Assembly: GCF_018327705.1 (NCBI RefSeq)
Contig: NZ_BNEM01000002.1
Span: 1,984,001-2,048,000, forward strand
From: Catellatospora sp. TT07R-123
Lineage (GTDB): Bacteria > Actinomycetota > Actinomycetes > Mycobacteriales > Micromonosporaceae
Length of the DNA: 64,000 nt
Reading direction: 5' to 3'
Shown piece after piece: positions 1 to 15,930 of the stretch. Position numbers and translations under genes: made by a program. Position 1 is the stretch's first letter; every line of letters begins with the position of its first letter. The notes under the pieces were generated by a model. It was not told where the DNA came from and did not search any database. It was given only the letters and a program-made list of their open reading frames with translations.

Positions 1-4165
<4,165 letters not shown>

Positions 4166-4362
4166 GAATTCAAAAACCCGGCAAAAAACAACCACCGACA
4201 TAAAAAATGTCCGAATGTTTGCTTAATACCAAAGGAATGACCACGACGAGGTGATCAATAAATTGGCACTGGCATATCTAGCACCCTGTTGAGTTCTCAA
4301 AGAACAAGCACACACCGCGACTTCCGAGATCTTGTCTCGGTCGCCTCCGGGGCAACTCATCC
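4166..4362 (-). promoter_or_regulatory. rrn leader with boxA-like and processing-stem sequences
   Basis: Between promoter P2 and 16S, the minus strand contains TGTTCTTTGAGAACT (4292-4306), the conserved actinobacterial rRNA leader motif that includes a boxA-like antitermination element. The 30-base block 4279-4308 is complementary in RNA to the spacer at 2452-2481, with 27 Watson-Crick pairs and one wobble, giving the 16S processing stem. The antitermination role is inferred from other bacteria. Confidence 0.75.
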
Positions 4363-4391
4363 AGCCTACCCATCCGGCCGCTTCGTGTCAA
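4363..4391 (-). promoter_or_regulatory. rrn promoter P2 (proximal)
   Basis: On the minus strand a perfect -35 TTGACA (4386-4391) is followed after 17 bases by the -10 TAGGCT (4363-4368). It lies about 200 bases upstream of 16S and points into the rRNA genes. The spacing and hexamers fit a housekeeping sigma-70/HrdB-type promoter. Confidence 0.8.
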
Positions 4392-4550
4392 ACCCGATTT
4401 TTCGGATCTGCCCGACTCGTCCGTTTGGACACCCCGCACACACCAAACCCCTGAGGGTTTGAGCGGTTCGGGGAGAACCAGTGACCCGGCCGACGCGGCT
4501 CGCCGAAGATCTCGGCACCGCTGTCCGCCCGGCTCGTCACCGGCTCGATT

Positions 4551-4579
4551 ACCGTACCCGGTCGGGTTCGCGCGATCAA
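4551..4579 (-). promoter_or_regulatory. rrn promoter P1 (distal)
   Basis: On the minus strand -35 TTGATC (4574-4579) is followed after 17 bases by -10 TACGGT (4551-4556). It lies between the tyrS terminator and P2. Tandem promoters are normal for actinobacterial rRNA operons. The rest of the 4392-4755 gap shows only a short hairpin near 4443-4461 and the tyrS terminator. Confidence 0.65.
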
Positions 4580-4669
4580 ATCCGCCCCGCCCGGTGCGCT
4601 CCGTCCACTTTCACCTAGACCCTCAGGCCCTGGCGTTTTTGTCCGTTCCGCGCTGGCAGAGAGAACATT

Positions 4670-4716
4670 ACGGGGGACGCGGCTCCGATCGCAAATCGGC
4701 TGGCCGCGTCCCCCGT
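4670..4716 (-). terminator. hairpin terminator of tyrS
   Basis: Two 14-base arms (4670-4683 and 4703-4716) are perfectly complementary and very GC rich. They lie about 40 bases beyond the tyrS stop codon. There is no strong T-run, which is common in actinobacterial terminators. The hairpin would separate tyrS transcription from the rRNA promoters downstream. Confidence 0.7.
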
Positions 4717-4755
4717 CACATGATCCAGAGGCCCCTATACGGGCAGGTCAGCGCG

Positions 4756-6012
4756 TCATCGGGCCAGCTCCGCGCCCGCGATGGTCTTCTTGCCGCGCCG
4801 CAGCACCAGGAACCGGCCGTGCAGCAGCAGGTCCTCAGACAGCGGGGCGTCCGCGTCGGTGATGCGCTCGTTGTTGACGTACGCCCCGCCCTCGCCGACC
4901 GCGCGGCGAGCCTCGCCGAGGCTCGCCGCCAGGCCCGACTCCTTGAACAGCACCGCCACGCTGGGCAGCTCCGACACGCTCACCAGGCCCGCCTCCGCCA
5001 GCGCGGAGCGCAGCGTCGACGGGGCCAGCGCGTCCAGCGCACCCCGGCCGAACAGCGCCTGCGAGGCCGCGACGACCTGCGCGCACTCGTCCTTGCCGTG
5101 CAGCAGGGTGGTCAGCTCCTCGGCCAGCGCCTTCTGCGCCGCCCGCGCGAACGGCCGCTCGGCGGTCTCGCGCTCCAGTTCCACCAGCTCCTCGCGGGAG
5201 CGGAAGGAGAAGAACTTCAGGTAGCGCAGCACGTCGCGGTCGTCGGTGTTGATCCAGAACTGGTAGAACGCGTACGGGCTGGTCATGGTCGGGTCGAGCC
5301 AGATCGCCCCGCCCTCGGTCTTGCCGAACTTGGTGCCGTCGGCCTTGGTGACCAGCGCCGTGGTGAACGCGTGCACCGGCCCGGCGCCCCGGCGGCGGAT
5401 GTAGTCCACGCCCGCGGTGATGTTGCCCCACTGGTCCGAGCCGCCGAACTGGAGCCGGCAGCCGTACCGCTGGTGCAGCTCGAAGTAGTCGTGCGACTGG
5501 AGCAGCTGGTAGCTGAACTCGGTGTAGCTGATCCCGGTCTCCAGGCGGTTCTTCACCACGTCGCGGGCCAGCATCTTGTTGACCGGGAAGTGCTTGCCCA
5601 CGTCGCGCAGGAACTCGATCGCCGACAGCTTCGACGTCCAGTCCAGGTTGTTGACCATGCGCGCGGCGGCCGGCCCCTCGAAGTCGAAGAACGGCTCCAC
5701 CTGCGCGCGGATCTTGTCGACCCAGCCCTCGACCACCTCGGGCGAGTTGAGCGTGCGCTCGCCGCTCTCCTTCGGGTCCCCGATCAGCCCGGTCGCCCCG
5801 CCGACCAGCAGCAGCGGGCGGTGGCCCGCGAGCTGGAAGCGGCGCGCGGTGACCACCTGTGCCAGGTTGCCGAGGTGCAGGCTGGGCGCGGTCGGGTCGA
5901 AGCCGACATAGAAGGTCAGCGGGCCGTTGGCCAGGTCTTCGCGCAGCTCGTCAGGGCCGGTGCAGTCCTGCAGCAGGCCGCGCCACCGCAGATCGTCGAG
6001 GATGTCCGTCAC
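4756..6012 (-). CDS. tyrS: tyrosyl-tRNA synthetase
   Basis: Charges tRNA-Tyr with tyrosine in the cytoplasm. The 418-residue product has a class I synthetase fold: HLGN (residues 46-49, the HIGH motif), tyrosine-pocket segment [14 protein letters not shown] (163-176), GGSDQWGN (190-197), KFGKT (228-232, the KMSKS loop) and a C-terminal S4-type RNA-binding domain. I chose the GTG giving VTDILDDL; the open frame extends 50 codons further upstream, but that part has no synthetase similarity. The gene is followed by a terminator hairpin and then the rRNA operon in the same direction. It is divergent from the ABC transporter genes. No T-box-like leader is apparent. Confidence 0.97.
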   Translation of the reverse strand: MTDILDDLRWRGLLQDCTGPDELREDLANGPLTFYVGFDPTAPSLHLGNLAQVVTARRFQLAGHRPLLLVGGATGLIGDPKESGERTLNSPEVVEGWVDKIRAQVEPFFDFEGPAAARMVNNLDWTSKLSAIEFLRDVGKHFPVNKMLARDVVKNRLETGISYTEFSYQLLQSHDYFELHQRYGCRLQFGGSDQWGNITAGVDYIRRRGAGPVHAFTTALVTKADGTKFGKTEGGAIWLDPTMTSPYAFYQFWINTDDRDVLRYLKFFSFRSREELVELERETAERPFARAAQKALAEELTTLLHGKDECAQVVAASQALFGRGALDALAPSTLRSALAEAGLVSVSELPSVAVLFKESGLAASLGEARRAVGEGGAYVNNERITDADAPLSEDLLLHGRFLVLRRGKKTIAGAELAR

Positions 6013-6179
6013 GCCGTCGATTGTCGCGCATGGCGGCCGCGGCCCGGCAACCGGTTTGGTCGCGCGCCGCGCCCGGCCGCCAGCTCGCGACCAGCACTTC
6101 CACCAGGGGGTACGGCGTGACGCCGCGTTCGGCGTACCCCCGTGAAATTCCGTTGTCCCCACCCGGGACCCGCGCCACC

Positions 6180-6908
6180 ATGACGGATGTGACTGTCCTC
6201 GATGTATCCGCGATCCGTAAAGCGTTCGGGGCGGTGCAGGCGGTCGACGGGGTCAGCCTGCGCGTCGAGCCCGGTGAGATCGTCGGGCTGCTCGGCCCGA
6301 ACGGGGCGGGCAAGAGCACCACGCTGCACATGGTGCTCGGCCTGATCTCCCCCGACTCCGGCACCGTGCGGCTGTTCGGCCGCGACCCGGCCCGCCACCG
6401 GGTCGAGGTGCTCAGCCGCATCAACTTCGCCGCGGGCTACCTAGGCCTGCCCGGCTCGCTGCGGGTCGTGGAGATCCTGCGCGCGTTCGCCTTCTCGTAC
6501 GGCGTGGCCCGCCCGGCCGCGCGGGTGGCCGAGATGATCGAGCTGCTGGACCTGGGCAAGCAGCGCGACCAGCGTTTCCGCGAGCTGTCGTCCGGCCAGC
6601 AGACCCGGGTGCAGCTGGCCAAGGCGCTGATCAACGAGCCGGAGCTGCTGGTGCTGGACGAGCCGACCGCGAGCCTGGACCCCGACGTCGGCGACCGGAT
6701 GCGCGAGCTGCTGCTGACGCAGGCCCGCCAGACCGGCCGGGCGATGCTGATCACCTCGCACAACATGCGGGAGGTGGAGCGGATGTGCCATCGCATCCAT
6801 TTCATCGCCGGCGGCCGGATCGTCGCCGAGGGCGACGCCGCGCAGCTGGCCGGAGAGTTCGGAGTGGCCGACCTCGAAGAGGTCTTCCTGAAGGTGGCCC
6901 GCCAGTGA
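6180..6908 (+). CDS. ABC-2 type exporter, ATP-binding subunit
   Basis: Cytoplasmic ATPase that powers the membrane protein encoded next. The 242 residues carry Walker A GPNGAGKS (39-46), an ABC signature in the variant form SSGQQ (137-141), Walker B LLVLDE (156-161) and the switch histidine in TSHN (192-195). This is the compact form of the drug, antibiotic or lipid exporters of the NatA/DrrA class. The ATG at 6180 is chosen because the family's N-terminal strand begins there. The stop codon overlaps the GTG of the permease (GTGA), so the two are translationally coupled. The substrate cannot be read from the sequence. Confidence 0.93.
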   Translation: MTDVTVLDVSAIRKAFGAVQAVDGVSLRVEPGEIVGLLGPNGAGKSTTLHMVLGLISPDSGTVRLFGRDPARHRVEVLSRINFAAGYLGLPGSLRVVEILRAFAFSYGVARPAARVAEMIELLDLGKQRDQRFRELSSGQQTRVQLAKALINEPELLVLDEPTASLDPDVGDRMRELLLTQARQTGRAMLITSHNMREVERMCHRIHFIAGGRIVAEGDAAQLAGEFGVADLEEVFLKVARQ

Positions 6909-7726
6909 CGACATCACCGCTGCTCGCCTCCGGTGCCGGCGCCTCGCGGCGGCGGATCTGGGGCATCATCCTGCGCGACTTCTACGCGTTCCGCGGCAAC
7001 ACGCCGCGATGGATCGAGACGATCTTCTGGCCGACCCTGGAGCTGATCATCTGGGGCTCGGTCTCGCTGTACCTACAGGCCAACGCGATGTCGGCGGCGG
7101 TGAGCGCGCTGCTGGGCGCGACCCTGCTGTGGCAGGTGCTCTACCGGTCGCAGGGCGAGCTGTCGCTGGCGTTCCTGGACGACATCTGGAGCCGCAACCT
7201 GGTCAACCTGTTCGTGACCCCGGTGACGGTGCGGGAGTACCTGACCGGGCTGGTGCTGTTCGGCTCGTTCAAGATGGCGGTCAGCGCGGCCGCGATGGGC
7301 GGGCTGGCGCTGCTGATGTTCGGGTTCGGGCTGTTCAGCATGGGTCCGGCGCTGGTGCCGTACATGGTGGTGCTGATCGTGATGGGGTGGGCGCTGGGCG
7401 TCTTCGCGATCGCGGTGGTGGTGCGGTTCGGGGCGAGCGCGCAGGTGCTGGCGTGGATCCTGTCGTTCGTGTTCCAGCCGTTCTCGGCGGTGTTCTATCC
7501 GCTGTCGGTGCTGCCGCAGGCGTTGCAGACGGCGTCGAGGGCGGTGCCCGCGTCGTACGTCTTCGAGAGCATGCGCACGGTGCTGGCGGGCGGGGCGATC
7601 GACTGGGGCGCGCTGGCCGCGGCGGCGGGGCTGGACCTGGTGTACGTGGCGCTCGCGCTGGCCTTCCTGGCGTACGCGCTGCGCCACGCCCGCGAGCACG
7701 GCAAGCTGTCACGCTTCGGCGACTGA
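6905..7726 (+). CDS. ABC-2 type exporter, membrane subunit
   Basis: A 273-residue integral membrane protein with about six hydrophobic segments, the usual layout of ABC-2 permeases. It begins at a GTG overlapping the ATPase stop codon. Together the genes encode a simple two-component exporter, presumably a dimer of each subunit. No adjacent regulator or biosynthetic gene hints at the substrate. The 3' end overlaps the convergent glycosylase gene by 18 bases, so there is no room for a separate terminator. Confidence 0.9.
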   Translation: MTTSPLLASGAGASRRRIWGIILRDFYAFRGNTPRWIETIFWPTLELIIWGSVSLYLQANAMSAAVSALLGATLLWQVLYRSQGELSLAFLDDIWSRNLVNLFVTPVTVREYLTGLVLFGSFKMAVSAAAMGGLALLMFGFGLFSMGPALVPYMVVLIVMGWALGVFAIAVVVRFGASAQVLAWILSFVFQPFSAVFYPLSVLPQALQTASRAVPASYVFESMRTVLAGGAIDWGALAAAAGLDLVYVALALAFLAYALRHAREHGKLSRFGD

Positions 7727-8371
7727 CTCCGGCGCGGTAGGTCCCCGCTCGGTGCGGCGGCGGGGCGTGTGGCGGCGGTACGCGCTGACGGTGCGGTCGC
7801 CCGCGATCCAGAACCGCCACGGCACGTCGTGCGCGGCGGCCACGCCCACGCGCGGACCGGCGGTGACGGATGCGGGATCCATCGGGCGGGTCGGCGGGGA
7901 CAGCAGCAGCGGGCCGCTGCCGTCGATCATCGAGCTGCCGTTGGCGGACGGGTCGACGCCCAGCGCCCGGACCAGCCGGGCCGGGCCGCGGGCCAGGTCG
8001 CGGTGGGCCACCGCGCCGCGCCGGGTGCGGGCCAGGTCCTCGCCCGCGATCACCTCGCCGGCCCGGATCAGGACGGCGGCGGCCTCACCGGGGCGGCCGC
8101 AGACGATGTTGAGGCACCAGTGGGCGCCGAAGATGTAGTACAGGTACGCGTGCCCGGCCGCGCCGTACATGACGGTGGTGCGCGGGGTGGGGCCCCGGTG
8201 GGCGTGCGAGGCGGGGTCTTCGCCGGTGCCCGCGTACGCCTCGACCTCGGTCAGCCGGACCCGCACGCCGCCGCAGCCGAGCTCCCAGCCCAGCAGGGTC
8301 TGCGCCGTCTGGGCCACCTGCGCGGCGGGCGCCCGCATCCACGCGTAATCCACCGCCCCAGCTAACCCCAC
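7709..8371 (-). CDS. mpg: DNA-3-methyladenine glycosylase (AAG/MPG family)
   Basis: Base-excision repair enzyme removing alkylated purines such as 3-methyladenine from DNA. The protein of about 220 residues has the family core: an N-terminal region ending in LTEVEAYAG, then the segment TPRTTVMYGAAGHAYLY and the active-site region with HWCLNIV. Size and motifs match the single-domain Mpg family. The start is either GTG at 8371 or GTG six codons later at 8353; neither has a clear ribosome-binding site. It is convergent with the ABC permease, overlapping by 18 bases. In mycobacteria mpg is also a near neighbour of tyrS and argH, supporting orthology. Confidence 0.93.
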   Translation of the reverse strand: MGLAGAVDYAWMRAPAAQVAQTAQTLLGWELGCGGVRVRLTEVEAYAGTGEDPASHAHRGPTPRTTVMYGAAGHAYLYYIFGAHWCLNIVCGRPGEAAAVLIRAGEVIAGEDLARTRRGAVAHRDLARGPARLVRALGVDPSANGSSMIDGSGPLLLSPPTRPMDPASVTAGPRVGVAAAHDVPWRFWIAGDRTVSAYRRHTPRRRTERGPTAPESVAEA

Positions 8372-8450
8372 CCGGTGCCTGCCGCGCTGCCCGGGTCCGC
8401 CGCACAGCCACCCGGTTCCGGCTCGTGCGGTGTCAGCCGACCCCGTTTTT

Positions 8451-8517
8451 CATAAACGTTGGCCTATCTCATCGAGAATGATCTCGATCCAGTCGATGAG
8501 ATAGGCCAACGTCTGTG
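8451..8517. repeat. PAL-1 inverted repeat, copy a
   Basis: Two 25-base arms (8451-8475 and 8493-8517) with two mismatches enclose a 17-base loop. The core is ACGTTGGCCTATCTCATCGA. It lies 52 bases downstream of the argH stop and upstream of mpg. The loop shares TGATCT and TCCAG with the reverse complement of the loop of copy b. It may act as an argH terminator but lacks a T-run. Confidence 0.9.
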
Positions 8518-8569
8518 AAAGGACGGGCTCGGCGGCCTCGCCGGTGGGCGGGTCGGCCGGGGTGGGCGG

Positions 8570-9982
8570 TCAGCGGGGGACGACGGTCTCCGCGGCCCAG
8601 TCGTGCCAGGTCTTGAGCTGGTCCTGGACGGCGGCGAGCTGGTCGGCGACCGGGCCGGGGCCGGTGGAACCGGGGGTGGTCCGAGCGGCCAGGGCCGAGT
8701 CGACGGTGAGCACGTCGCGCACCGACGGGTCGAGGTGCGCGCTGATCGCGGCGAGGTCGGTGTCGCTGACCTCGTGCAGCTCGCAGCCGCGCAGCGCGCA
8801 CAGCGCCACCAGCTTGCCGGTGATCTCGTGCGCGTCGCGGAACGGCACGTGCCGGCGCACCAGCCAGTCGGCGACCTCGGTGGCCAGCGAGAACCCGACC
8901 GGGGCGGAGGCGGCGAGGCGGTCGGTGCGTACCGTCATGGTGGCGATCATGCCGGTGAGCGCGGGCAGGACCAGGCTGAGCGTGTCGAGGGCGTCGAACG
9001 CGGGCTCCTTGTCCTCCTGCATGTCCCGGTCGTACGTCAGCGGCAGGCCCTTGAGCATGGTGAGCACGTTGACCAGGCCGCCGATGAGGCGGCCGGCCTT
9101 GCCCCGGGCCAGCTCGGCGATGTCGGCGTTCTTCTTCTGCGGCATGATCGACGAGCCGGTGGCGAAGGCGTCGTCGAGCTCGACCCAGCCGAACTCGTAC
9201 GAGGTCCACAAAACCACCTCCTCGCCGAGCCGGGACAGGTGCACCCCGAGCAGCGCGGTGACGAACAGGAACTCGGCGACGAAGTCGCGGTCGCTGACGG
9301 CGTCCATCGAGTTGGCGAACGAGGTGCGGAAGCCCAGTTCCTTGGAGACGGCGACCGGGTCCAGCGGCAGGCCGGAGCCGGCCAGCGCACCGGCGCCGAG
9401 CGGGCTGACGGCGGCGCGGTGGTCCCAGTCGCGCAGCCGCTCCAGGTCGCGCAGCAGCGGGTGTACGTGCGCCAGCAGCCAGTGCCCGAAGGTGACCGGC
9501 TGGGCGTGCTGCACGTGGGTCATACCCGGGGCCGGGGTGCCGACGTGGCGGGCGGCCTGGTCGGTGAGCGCCTCGGCGAGCTCGGTGATCACTCCGGCGA
9601 GGCCGCGGGCGTGGTCGCGCAGGTACAGCCGCAGGTCGGTGGCGACCTGGTCGTTGCGGGAGCGCCCGGCGCGCAGCTTGCCGCCGAGCGTGCCCAGCCG
9701 CTCCAGCAGCCCGCGCTCAAGGGCGGTGTGCACGTCCTCGTCCTCGATGGTGGGCCGGAACGTGCCGGTCGCGACCGCGGCGTCGAGGTCGTCCAGCGCC
9801 GCGAGCATCTGCCCGAGCTCGTCCGGGTCGAGCAGCCCCGCCGCGGCCAGCACCCGGGCATGCGCACGCGACCCCGCGATGTCGTACGGGGCGAGCCGCC
9901 AGTCGAAGTGGACGCTCACCGACAGCCGCGCCAGCGCCTCGGCGGGCCCGTCGGCAAACCGCCCTCCCCAGAGCCTGGTCAT
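8570..9982 (-). CDS. argH: argininosuccinate lyase
   Basis: Last step of arginine synthesis: splits argininosuccinate into arginine and fumarate. The 470-residue protein belongs to the fumarase/aspartase superfamily, with the signature GSSIMPQKKN (276-285, holding the catalytic serine) and THVQHAQP (155-162, holding the catalytic histidine). The ATG at 9982 gives the normal N-terminus beginning MTRLWGGRF. It is separated from argR by 118 bases containing PAL-2 copy a, so it may be transcribed on its own. argG, which precedes argH in mycobacteria, is absent here. Confidence 0.97.
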   Translation of the reverse strand: MTRLWGGRFADGPAEALARLSVSVHFDWRLAPYDIAGSRAHARVLAAAGLLDPDELGQMLAALDDLDAAVATGTFRPTIEDEDVHTALERGLLERLGTLGGKLRAGRSRNDQVATDLRLYLRDHARGLAGVITELAEALTDQAARHVGTPAPGMTHVQHAQPVTFGHWLLAHVHPLLRDLERLRDWDHRAAVSPLGAGALAGSGLPLDPVAVSKELGFRTSFANSMDAVSDRDFVAEFLFVTALLGVHLSRLGEEVVLWTSYEFGWVELDDAFATGSSIMPQKKNADIAELARGKAGRLIGGLVNVLTMLKGLPLTYDRDMQEDKEPAFDALDTLSLVLPALTGMIATMTVRTDRLAASAPVGFSLATEVADWLVRRHVPFRDAHEITGKLVALCALRGCELHEVSDTDLAAISAHLDPSVRDVLTVDSALAARTTPGSTGPGPVADQLAAVQDQLKTWHDWAAETVVPR

Positions 9983-10010
9983 GTGTCTCCCTCACCAGTT
10001 CACAAAAATG

Positions 10011-10074
10011 CGTTGATCATGAAGTTATGGGTGCCGACACACCGTCGAACACTGCCATAAGTTCATGATCAACG
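10011..10074. repeat. PAL-2 inverted repeat, copy a
   Basis: Arms of 20 bases (10011-10030 and 10055-10074), one mismatch, with core GTTGATCATGAAGTTATGG. The 24-base loop contains CGACACACCGTCGAAC, identical to the loop of copy b near hisE. It lies 26 bases beyond the argR stop codon, in the argR-argH gap. Confidence 0.9.
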
Positions 10075-10100
10075 TTCGGGGTGGGCCGGGGCCGGGTGGG

Positions 10101-10625
10101 TTACAGGGGGTCGTCGGGGTCGTCGGCGACGGGGGTGGTGTCGAGGGCCCAGGATTGGAACTTGGCTGCCAGGGCTTCGCCGGCCTCGGGGCCGCGGGCC
10201 ACGACGAAGATGGTGTCGTCGCCGGCGATGGTGCCCACCACGTCCGGCAGGCCGCTGCGGTCGATGGCGCTGGCCAGGTAGTGGGCGGCGCCGGGCGGGG
10301 TGCGCAGGACGGCCAGGTTGCCGCTGTGGTCGGTGCCGTTGAGGACCTCGCGCAGCAGGCGGATCAGGCGGGCGGGGCCCATGGTGGCGGGGCGCAGGGC
10401 GGGGTGGCCGTCCTCGGGGATGAGGTAGACCGCCGGTCCGCCGTCGCGGCCGCGTACCTTCACCGCGCCGAGCTCCTCCAGGTCACGCGAGAGCGTGGCC
10501 TGGGTGACCTGGACGCCGTCGGCGGCCAGCAGCTCGGCGAGCTGGGTCTGCGAGGTCACCCCGCCGCCGCGGATCAGCTCCTCGATACGGGCGTGGCGCG
10601 CGGTGCGGGTCTGCGGTGCGGTCAT
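10101..10625 (-). CDS. argR: arginine repressor
   Basis: Hexameric regulator that binds ARG boxes when loaded with arginine. The 174 residues comprise an N-terminal winged helix (SQTQL... and [13 protein letters not shown], about residues 25-53) and a C-terminal arginine-binding oligomerisation domain containing [19 protein letters not shown]. The start is the ATG at 10625, giving [14 protein letters not shown]. It follows argF by 16 bases in the same operon and presumably represses the operon from the ARG-box-like sites before argC. PAL-2 copy a lies just after it. Confidence 0.96.
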   Translation of the reverse strand: MTAPQTRTARHARIEELIRGGGVTSQTQLAELLAADGVQVTQATLSRDLEELGAVKVRGRDGGPAVYLIPEDGHPALRPATMGPARLIRLLREVLNGTDHSGNLAVLRTPPGAAHYLASAIDRSGLPDVVGTIAGDDTIFVVARGPEAGEALAAKFQSWALDTTPVADDPDDPL

Positions 10626-10641
10626 CTCGGCTCCCCCTGGT

Positions 10642-12811
<2,170 letters not shown>

Positions 12812-12815
<4 letters not shown>

Positions 12816-13696
12816 GACGTCTCCTCAGTGTCGGCGCCGGGGACGACCATCGTCCCGAAGCCCTCGTCGGTGAACAGTTCCAGCAGGGTCGAGTGCGGCA
12901 CCCGGCCGTCGACCACGTGCGCGGCGGGCACGCCGCCCTGCACGGCGCGCAGACACGCCTCCATCTTCGGCACCATGCCCGCCGACAGCGTCGGCAGCAG
13001 CGCCTCCAGCTCCTTGGCGGTCAGCCGCGAGAGCAGGGTGGAGGTGTCGGGCCAGTTGGCGTACACCCCGGGCACGTCGGTGAGGACGATCAGCTTGCGG
13101 GCGCCGAGCGCGACCGCGAGCGCGGCGGCGGCGGTGTCGGCGTTGAGGTTGTGCGGCACGCCGTCCGCGTCGGGGGCGACCGTGGAGACCACCGGCACCA
13201 CGCCCTTGTCGAGCAGGCCGTGCAGCAGCGCGGTGTCGACGTCGCCCGCATCGCCGACCTGGCCCAGGTCGACCTGCTGTCCGTCGACGACCGTGCCCCG
13301 GCGTACGGCGGTGATCAGGCCGCCGTCCTCGCCGCACAGCCCGACCGAGCGCACGCCGTGCGTGCCGATCGTGCGCGCGAGGTCCTTGCCGATGCCCAGC
13401 AGCACCATCCGGACGACCTCCATCGCCTCGGCGGTGGTGACCCGCAGGCCGCCCTTGAACTCCGAGGCGATGCCCATCCGGTCGAGCATGGCCGAGATCT
13501 GGGGGCCGCCGCCGTGCACCACCACCGGGCGCAGCCCGGCGGCGCGCAGGAACGCCATGTCGGCCGCGAACGAGCCGCGCAGCTCGGGGGTGGTCATGGC
13601 GTGGCCGCCGTACTTGACCACGACGATCGCCCCGCGCAGCCGGTTCAGCCACGGCAGCGCCCCGACCAGCGCCTGCGCCCGGTCCTGCGGCGTCAC
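12812..13696 (-). CDS. argB: acetylglutamate kinase
   Basis: Phosphorylates N-acetylglutamate, the second step of the cyclic arginine pathway. The 294 residues have the amino-acid-kinase motifs KYGGHAM (28-34) and HGGGPQI (61-67). An N-terminal helix (about residues 5-22) of the kind found in arginine-inhibited hexameric kinases precedes them, so feedback inhibition is plausible but inferred. The GTG start overlaps the argJ stop (GTGA). The open frame runs much further upstream, but that part is a shadow of argJ. Confidence 0.96.
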
Positions 13697-14847
13697 GAGC
13701 TGTACGCCGAGTTCTCGTGCACGTACGCGTGGGACAGGTCGTTGGTCCACACGGTGGCCGACTCGTCGCCGGCGTTGAGGTCGATCGTGATCTTCACCTG
13801 CACTCCGCTCAGGTCCACCTTGGCCCGGTCCTCGGCTGCGGCGCCGGAGCGGCACACCCATACCCCGTTGATGGCCACGTCCAGCTCGTCGCTCTCGAAC
13901 ACCGCACCGGTGGTCCCCACCGCGGCCAGGACGCGGCCCCAGTTCGGGTCCTTGCCGAACAGCGCGGCCTTCACCAGGTTGTTGCGGGCCACCGCCCGGC
14001 CGACCTCGACCGCGTCCTCCTCGGTATCGGCGTTGACCACCTCGACCGCCACCTGCTTGGTGTGCCCCTCGGCGTCGGCCAGCAGCTGCATGGCCAGGTC
14101 GCGGCAGGCCGCGGTGACCGCCTCGGTCAGCTCCTCCTGCGTGGGCTCCAGGCCGGAGGCGCCGGAGGCCAGCAGCAGCACGGTGTCGTTGGTCGACATG
14201 CAGCCGTCGGAGTCGAGCCGGTCGAAGGTGACCCGGCACGCCTCGCGCAGCGCCTCGTCCAGCGCGTCCGCCCCGGCGACCGCGTCGGTGGTGAGCACGC
14301 ACAGCATCGTGGCCAGCGCCGGGGCGAGCATGCCCGCGCCCTTGGCCATGCCGCCGACGGTCCAGCCGTCCCCGGCCACCTCGGTGATCTTCGCCTTGGT
14401 GTCGGTCGTCATGATCGCCTCGGCGGCGGCGAACCCGCCCGCCTTGGCCAGCGCCTTGGCCGCGCCCTCGATGCCCGACAGCAGCTTGGGCATGGGCAGC
14501 CGCTCGCCGATCAGGCCGGTCGAGCAGACCGCGACCTGGCCGGCACCCATGCCGCCGAGGCGGCGGGCGACGTACTCGGCGGTGGCGTGGGTGTCCTGGA
14601 AGCCGCCGGGCCCGGTGCACGCGTTGGCGCCGCCGGAGTTGAGCACGACCGCCTTGACCGCGCGGCCCTTGATGATCTGCTGCGACCACATGACCGGCGC
14701 GGCCTTGACCCGGTTGCCGGTGAACACGGCCGCGGCGGTGGCGTCGGGCCCGTCGTTGACGATCAGCGCCACGTCGAGCTTGCCGGACCCCTTGAGACCC
14801 GCGGCGACACCGGCGGCCCGGAAGCCCTTGGGCGAAGTGACAGTCAT
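13693..14847 (-). CDS. argJ: bifunctional glutamate N-acetyltransferase / ornithine acetyltransferase
   Basis: Moves the acetyl group from acetylornithine to glutamate, recycling it in the arginine pathway. The 384-residue precursor is expected to cut itself before the threonine of the segment PALATMLCV (T180), leaving that threonine as nucleophile; the preceding KGAGM motif is intact. A further conserved segment [15 protein letters not shown] follows. It starts at the ATG overlapping the argC stop (ATGA). Whether it is mono- or bifunctional cannot be read from the sequence, but no separate argA or argE is seen nearby. Confidence 0.96.
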   Translation of the reverse strand: MTVTSPKGFRAAGVAAGLKGSGKLDVALIVNDGPDATAAAVFTGNRVKAAPVMWSQQIIKGRAVKAVVLNSGGANACTGPGGFQDTHATAEYVARRLGGMGAGQVAVCSTGLIGERLPMPKLLSGIEGAAKALAKAGGFAAAEAIMTTDTKAKITEVAGDGWTVGGMAKGAGMLAPALATMLCVLTTDAVAGADALDEALREACRVTFDRLDSDGCMSTNDTVLLLASGASGLEPTQEELTEAVTAACRDLAMQLLADAEGHTKQVAVEVVNADTEEDAVEVGRAVARNNLVKAALFGKDPNWGRVLAAVGTTGAVFESDELDVAINGVWVCRSGAAAEDRAKVDLSGVQVKITIDLNAGDESATVWTNDLSHAYVHENSAYSS

Positions 14848-15857
14848 GGTGCGACCCCGAACACCGACAGGCCCGCGGTCTCGGGCAGCTCGAACATGAT
14901 GTTGGCGTTCTGCACCGCCTGCGCGGCGGCGCCCTTGCCCAGGTTGTCGATCGCGCTGACCACGATGACGCGGCCGCTGTCGACGTCGACGGTCGCCTGG
15001 AGGTGCGCCGCGCCGGAGCCGAGCGTCGCGGCGGTGTGCGGCCACGCCCCTTCCGGCAGCAGGTGCACCAGCGGCTCGTCGCCGTAGGCGTCGGCGAGCA
15101 CCGCGCGCACCACGGACGGGGTGATGTCGCAGCTGGTGGGCTTGGCGGTGACGGTGGCCAGGATGCCGCGCGGCATCGGGGCGAGCACCGGGGTCAGCGA
15201 CAGCGAGCGCGCCCCGGTGGCCTGCTTGATCTCGGGCACGTGCTGGTGCGCCCCCACCTTGTACGGGCTCAGGTCGCCCATGACCTCGCTGCCCAGCAGG
15301 TGCAGCTTGGCGGACTTGCCCGCGCCGGAGGTGCCGGAGGCGGCGACCGCGACCACGTCGTCGGCCTCGGCCAGGCCGCTGTGCAGCAGCGGCGCCAGCG
15401 CCAGCGTGATCGCCACGGCGTAGCAGCCGGTGTTGGCGACCCGCTGCGCCTGCGCGATCTTGGCGCGCTGGCCGGGCAGCTCGGGCAGGCCGTAGACCCA
15501 GGCGCCCGCGTGGGCGCCGCCGTAGTAGCTGCTCCAGGCGTCGGCGTCGTGCAGCCGGTGGTCGGCGCCGAGGTCGACCACCTTGGCGGTGGCGGGCAGG
15601 GTGGCGGCCAGGGCAGCGGACTCGCCGTGCGGCAGGGCCAGGAACACCAGGTCGGCGTCGGCGAACGCGTCGGGGCCGGTCTCGGCTAGGGTCAGGTCGA
15701 GCCCCGTCAGGTGGGGGTGGACCGTGGCGAGCGGCTTGCCGGCCTGGCTGTGCGCCGTGGCGGACACGAGTTCGAACTCGGGGTGCCCGGCGATCAGGCG
15801 CAGCAGCTCGCCGCCTGCGTACCCGCTGGCGCCGGCGACCGCGACCCGGATTCCCAT
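14844..15857 (-). CDS. argC: N-acetyl-gamma-glutamyl-phosphate reductase
   Basis: NADPH-dependent reductase making N-acetylglutamate semialdehyde. The 337 residues begin with the nucleotide-binding GASGYAG (9-15) and carry the catalytic cysteine C145 in ANTGCY. The ATG at 15857 is chosen because [12 protein letters not shown] matches the family start; an upstream in-frame ATG would place coding sequence across the operator region. This is the first gene of the arg operon, and two ARG-box-like palindromes lie within 60 bases upstream. Confidence 0.96.
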   Translation of the reverse strand: MGIRVAVAGASGYAGGELLRLIAGHPEFELVSATAHSQAGKPLATVHPHLTGLDLTLAETGPDAFADADLVFLALPHGESAALAATLPATAKVVDLGADHRLHDADAWSSYYGGAHAGAWVYGLPELPGQRAKIAQAQRVANTGCYAVAITLALAPLLHSGLAEADDVVAVAASGTSGAGKSAKLHLLGSEVMGDLSPYKVGAHQHVPEIKQATGARSLSLTPVLAPMPRGILATVTAKPTSCDITPSVVRAVLADAYGDEPLVHLLPEGAWPHTAATLGSGAAHLQATVDVDSGRVIVVSAIDNLGKGAAAQAVQNANIMFELPETAGLSVFGVAP

Positions 15858-15873
15858 GATGACCTCCGTATAA

Positions 15874-15913
15874 GTATTCCTGATGAGAATACGGCCCACT
15901 GCATTTTCATGCA
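15874..15913 (-). promoter_or_regulatory. pair of ARG-box-like operators before argC
   Basis: Two palindromes lie next to the argC start: GTATTC with a 7-base spacer and GAATAC (15874-15892), and TGCAT-TTTC-ATGCA (15900-15913). Their centres are about 23 bases apart, close to two helical turns. Paired AT-rich palindromes of this kind are the binding sites of ArgR hexamers in other bacteria. Operator function is inferred. Confidence 0.65.
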
Positions 15914-15930
15914 AGTGAGGTCCGGGTCAC

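Noticed and set aside
4459-6120. Long plus-strand reading frame opposite tyrS (and similar long frames opposite argB/argJ, carB, pheT and others)
   Set aside because: In very GC-rich DNA the complement of a real gene stays open by third-position bias. These frames give low-complexity Arg/Ala/Pro/Gly protein and lie opposite clearly recognisable genes.
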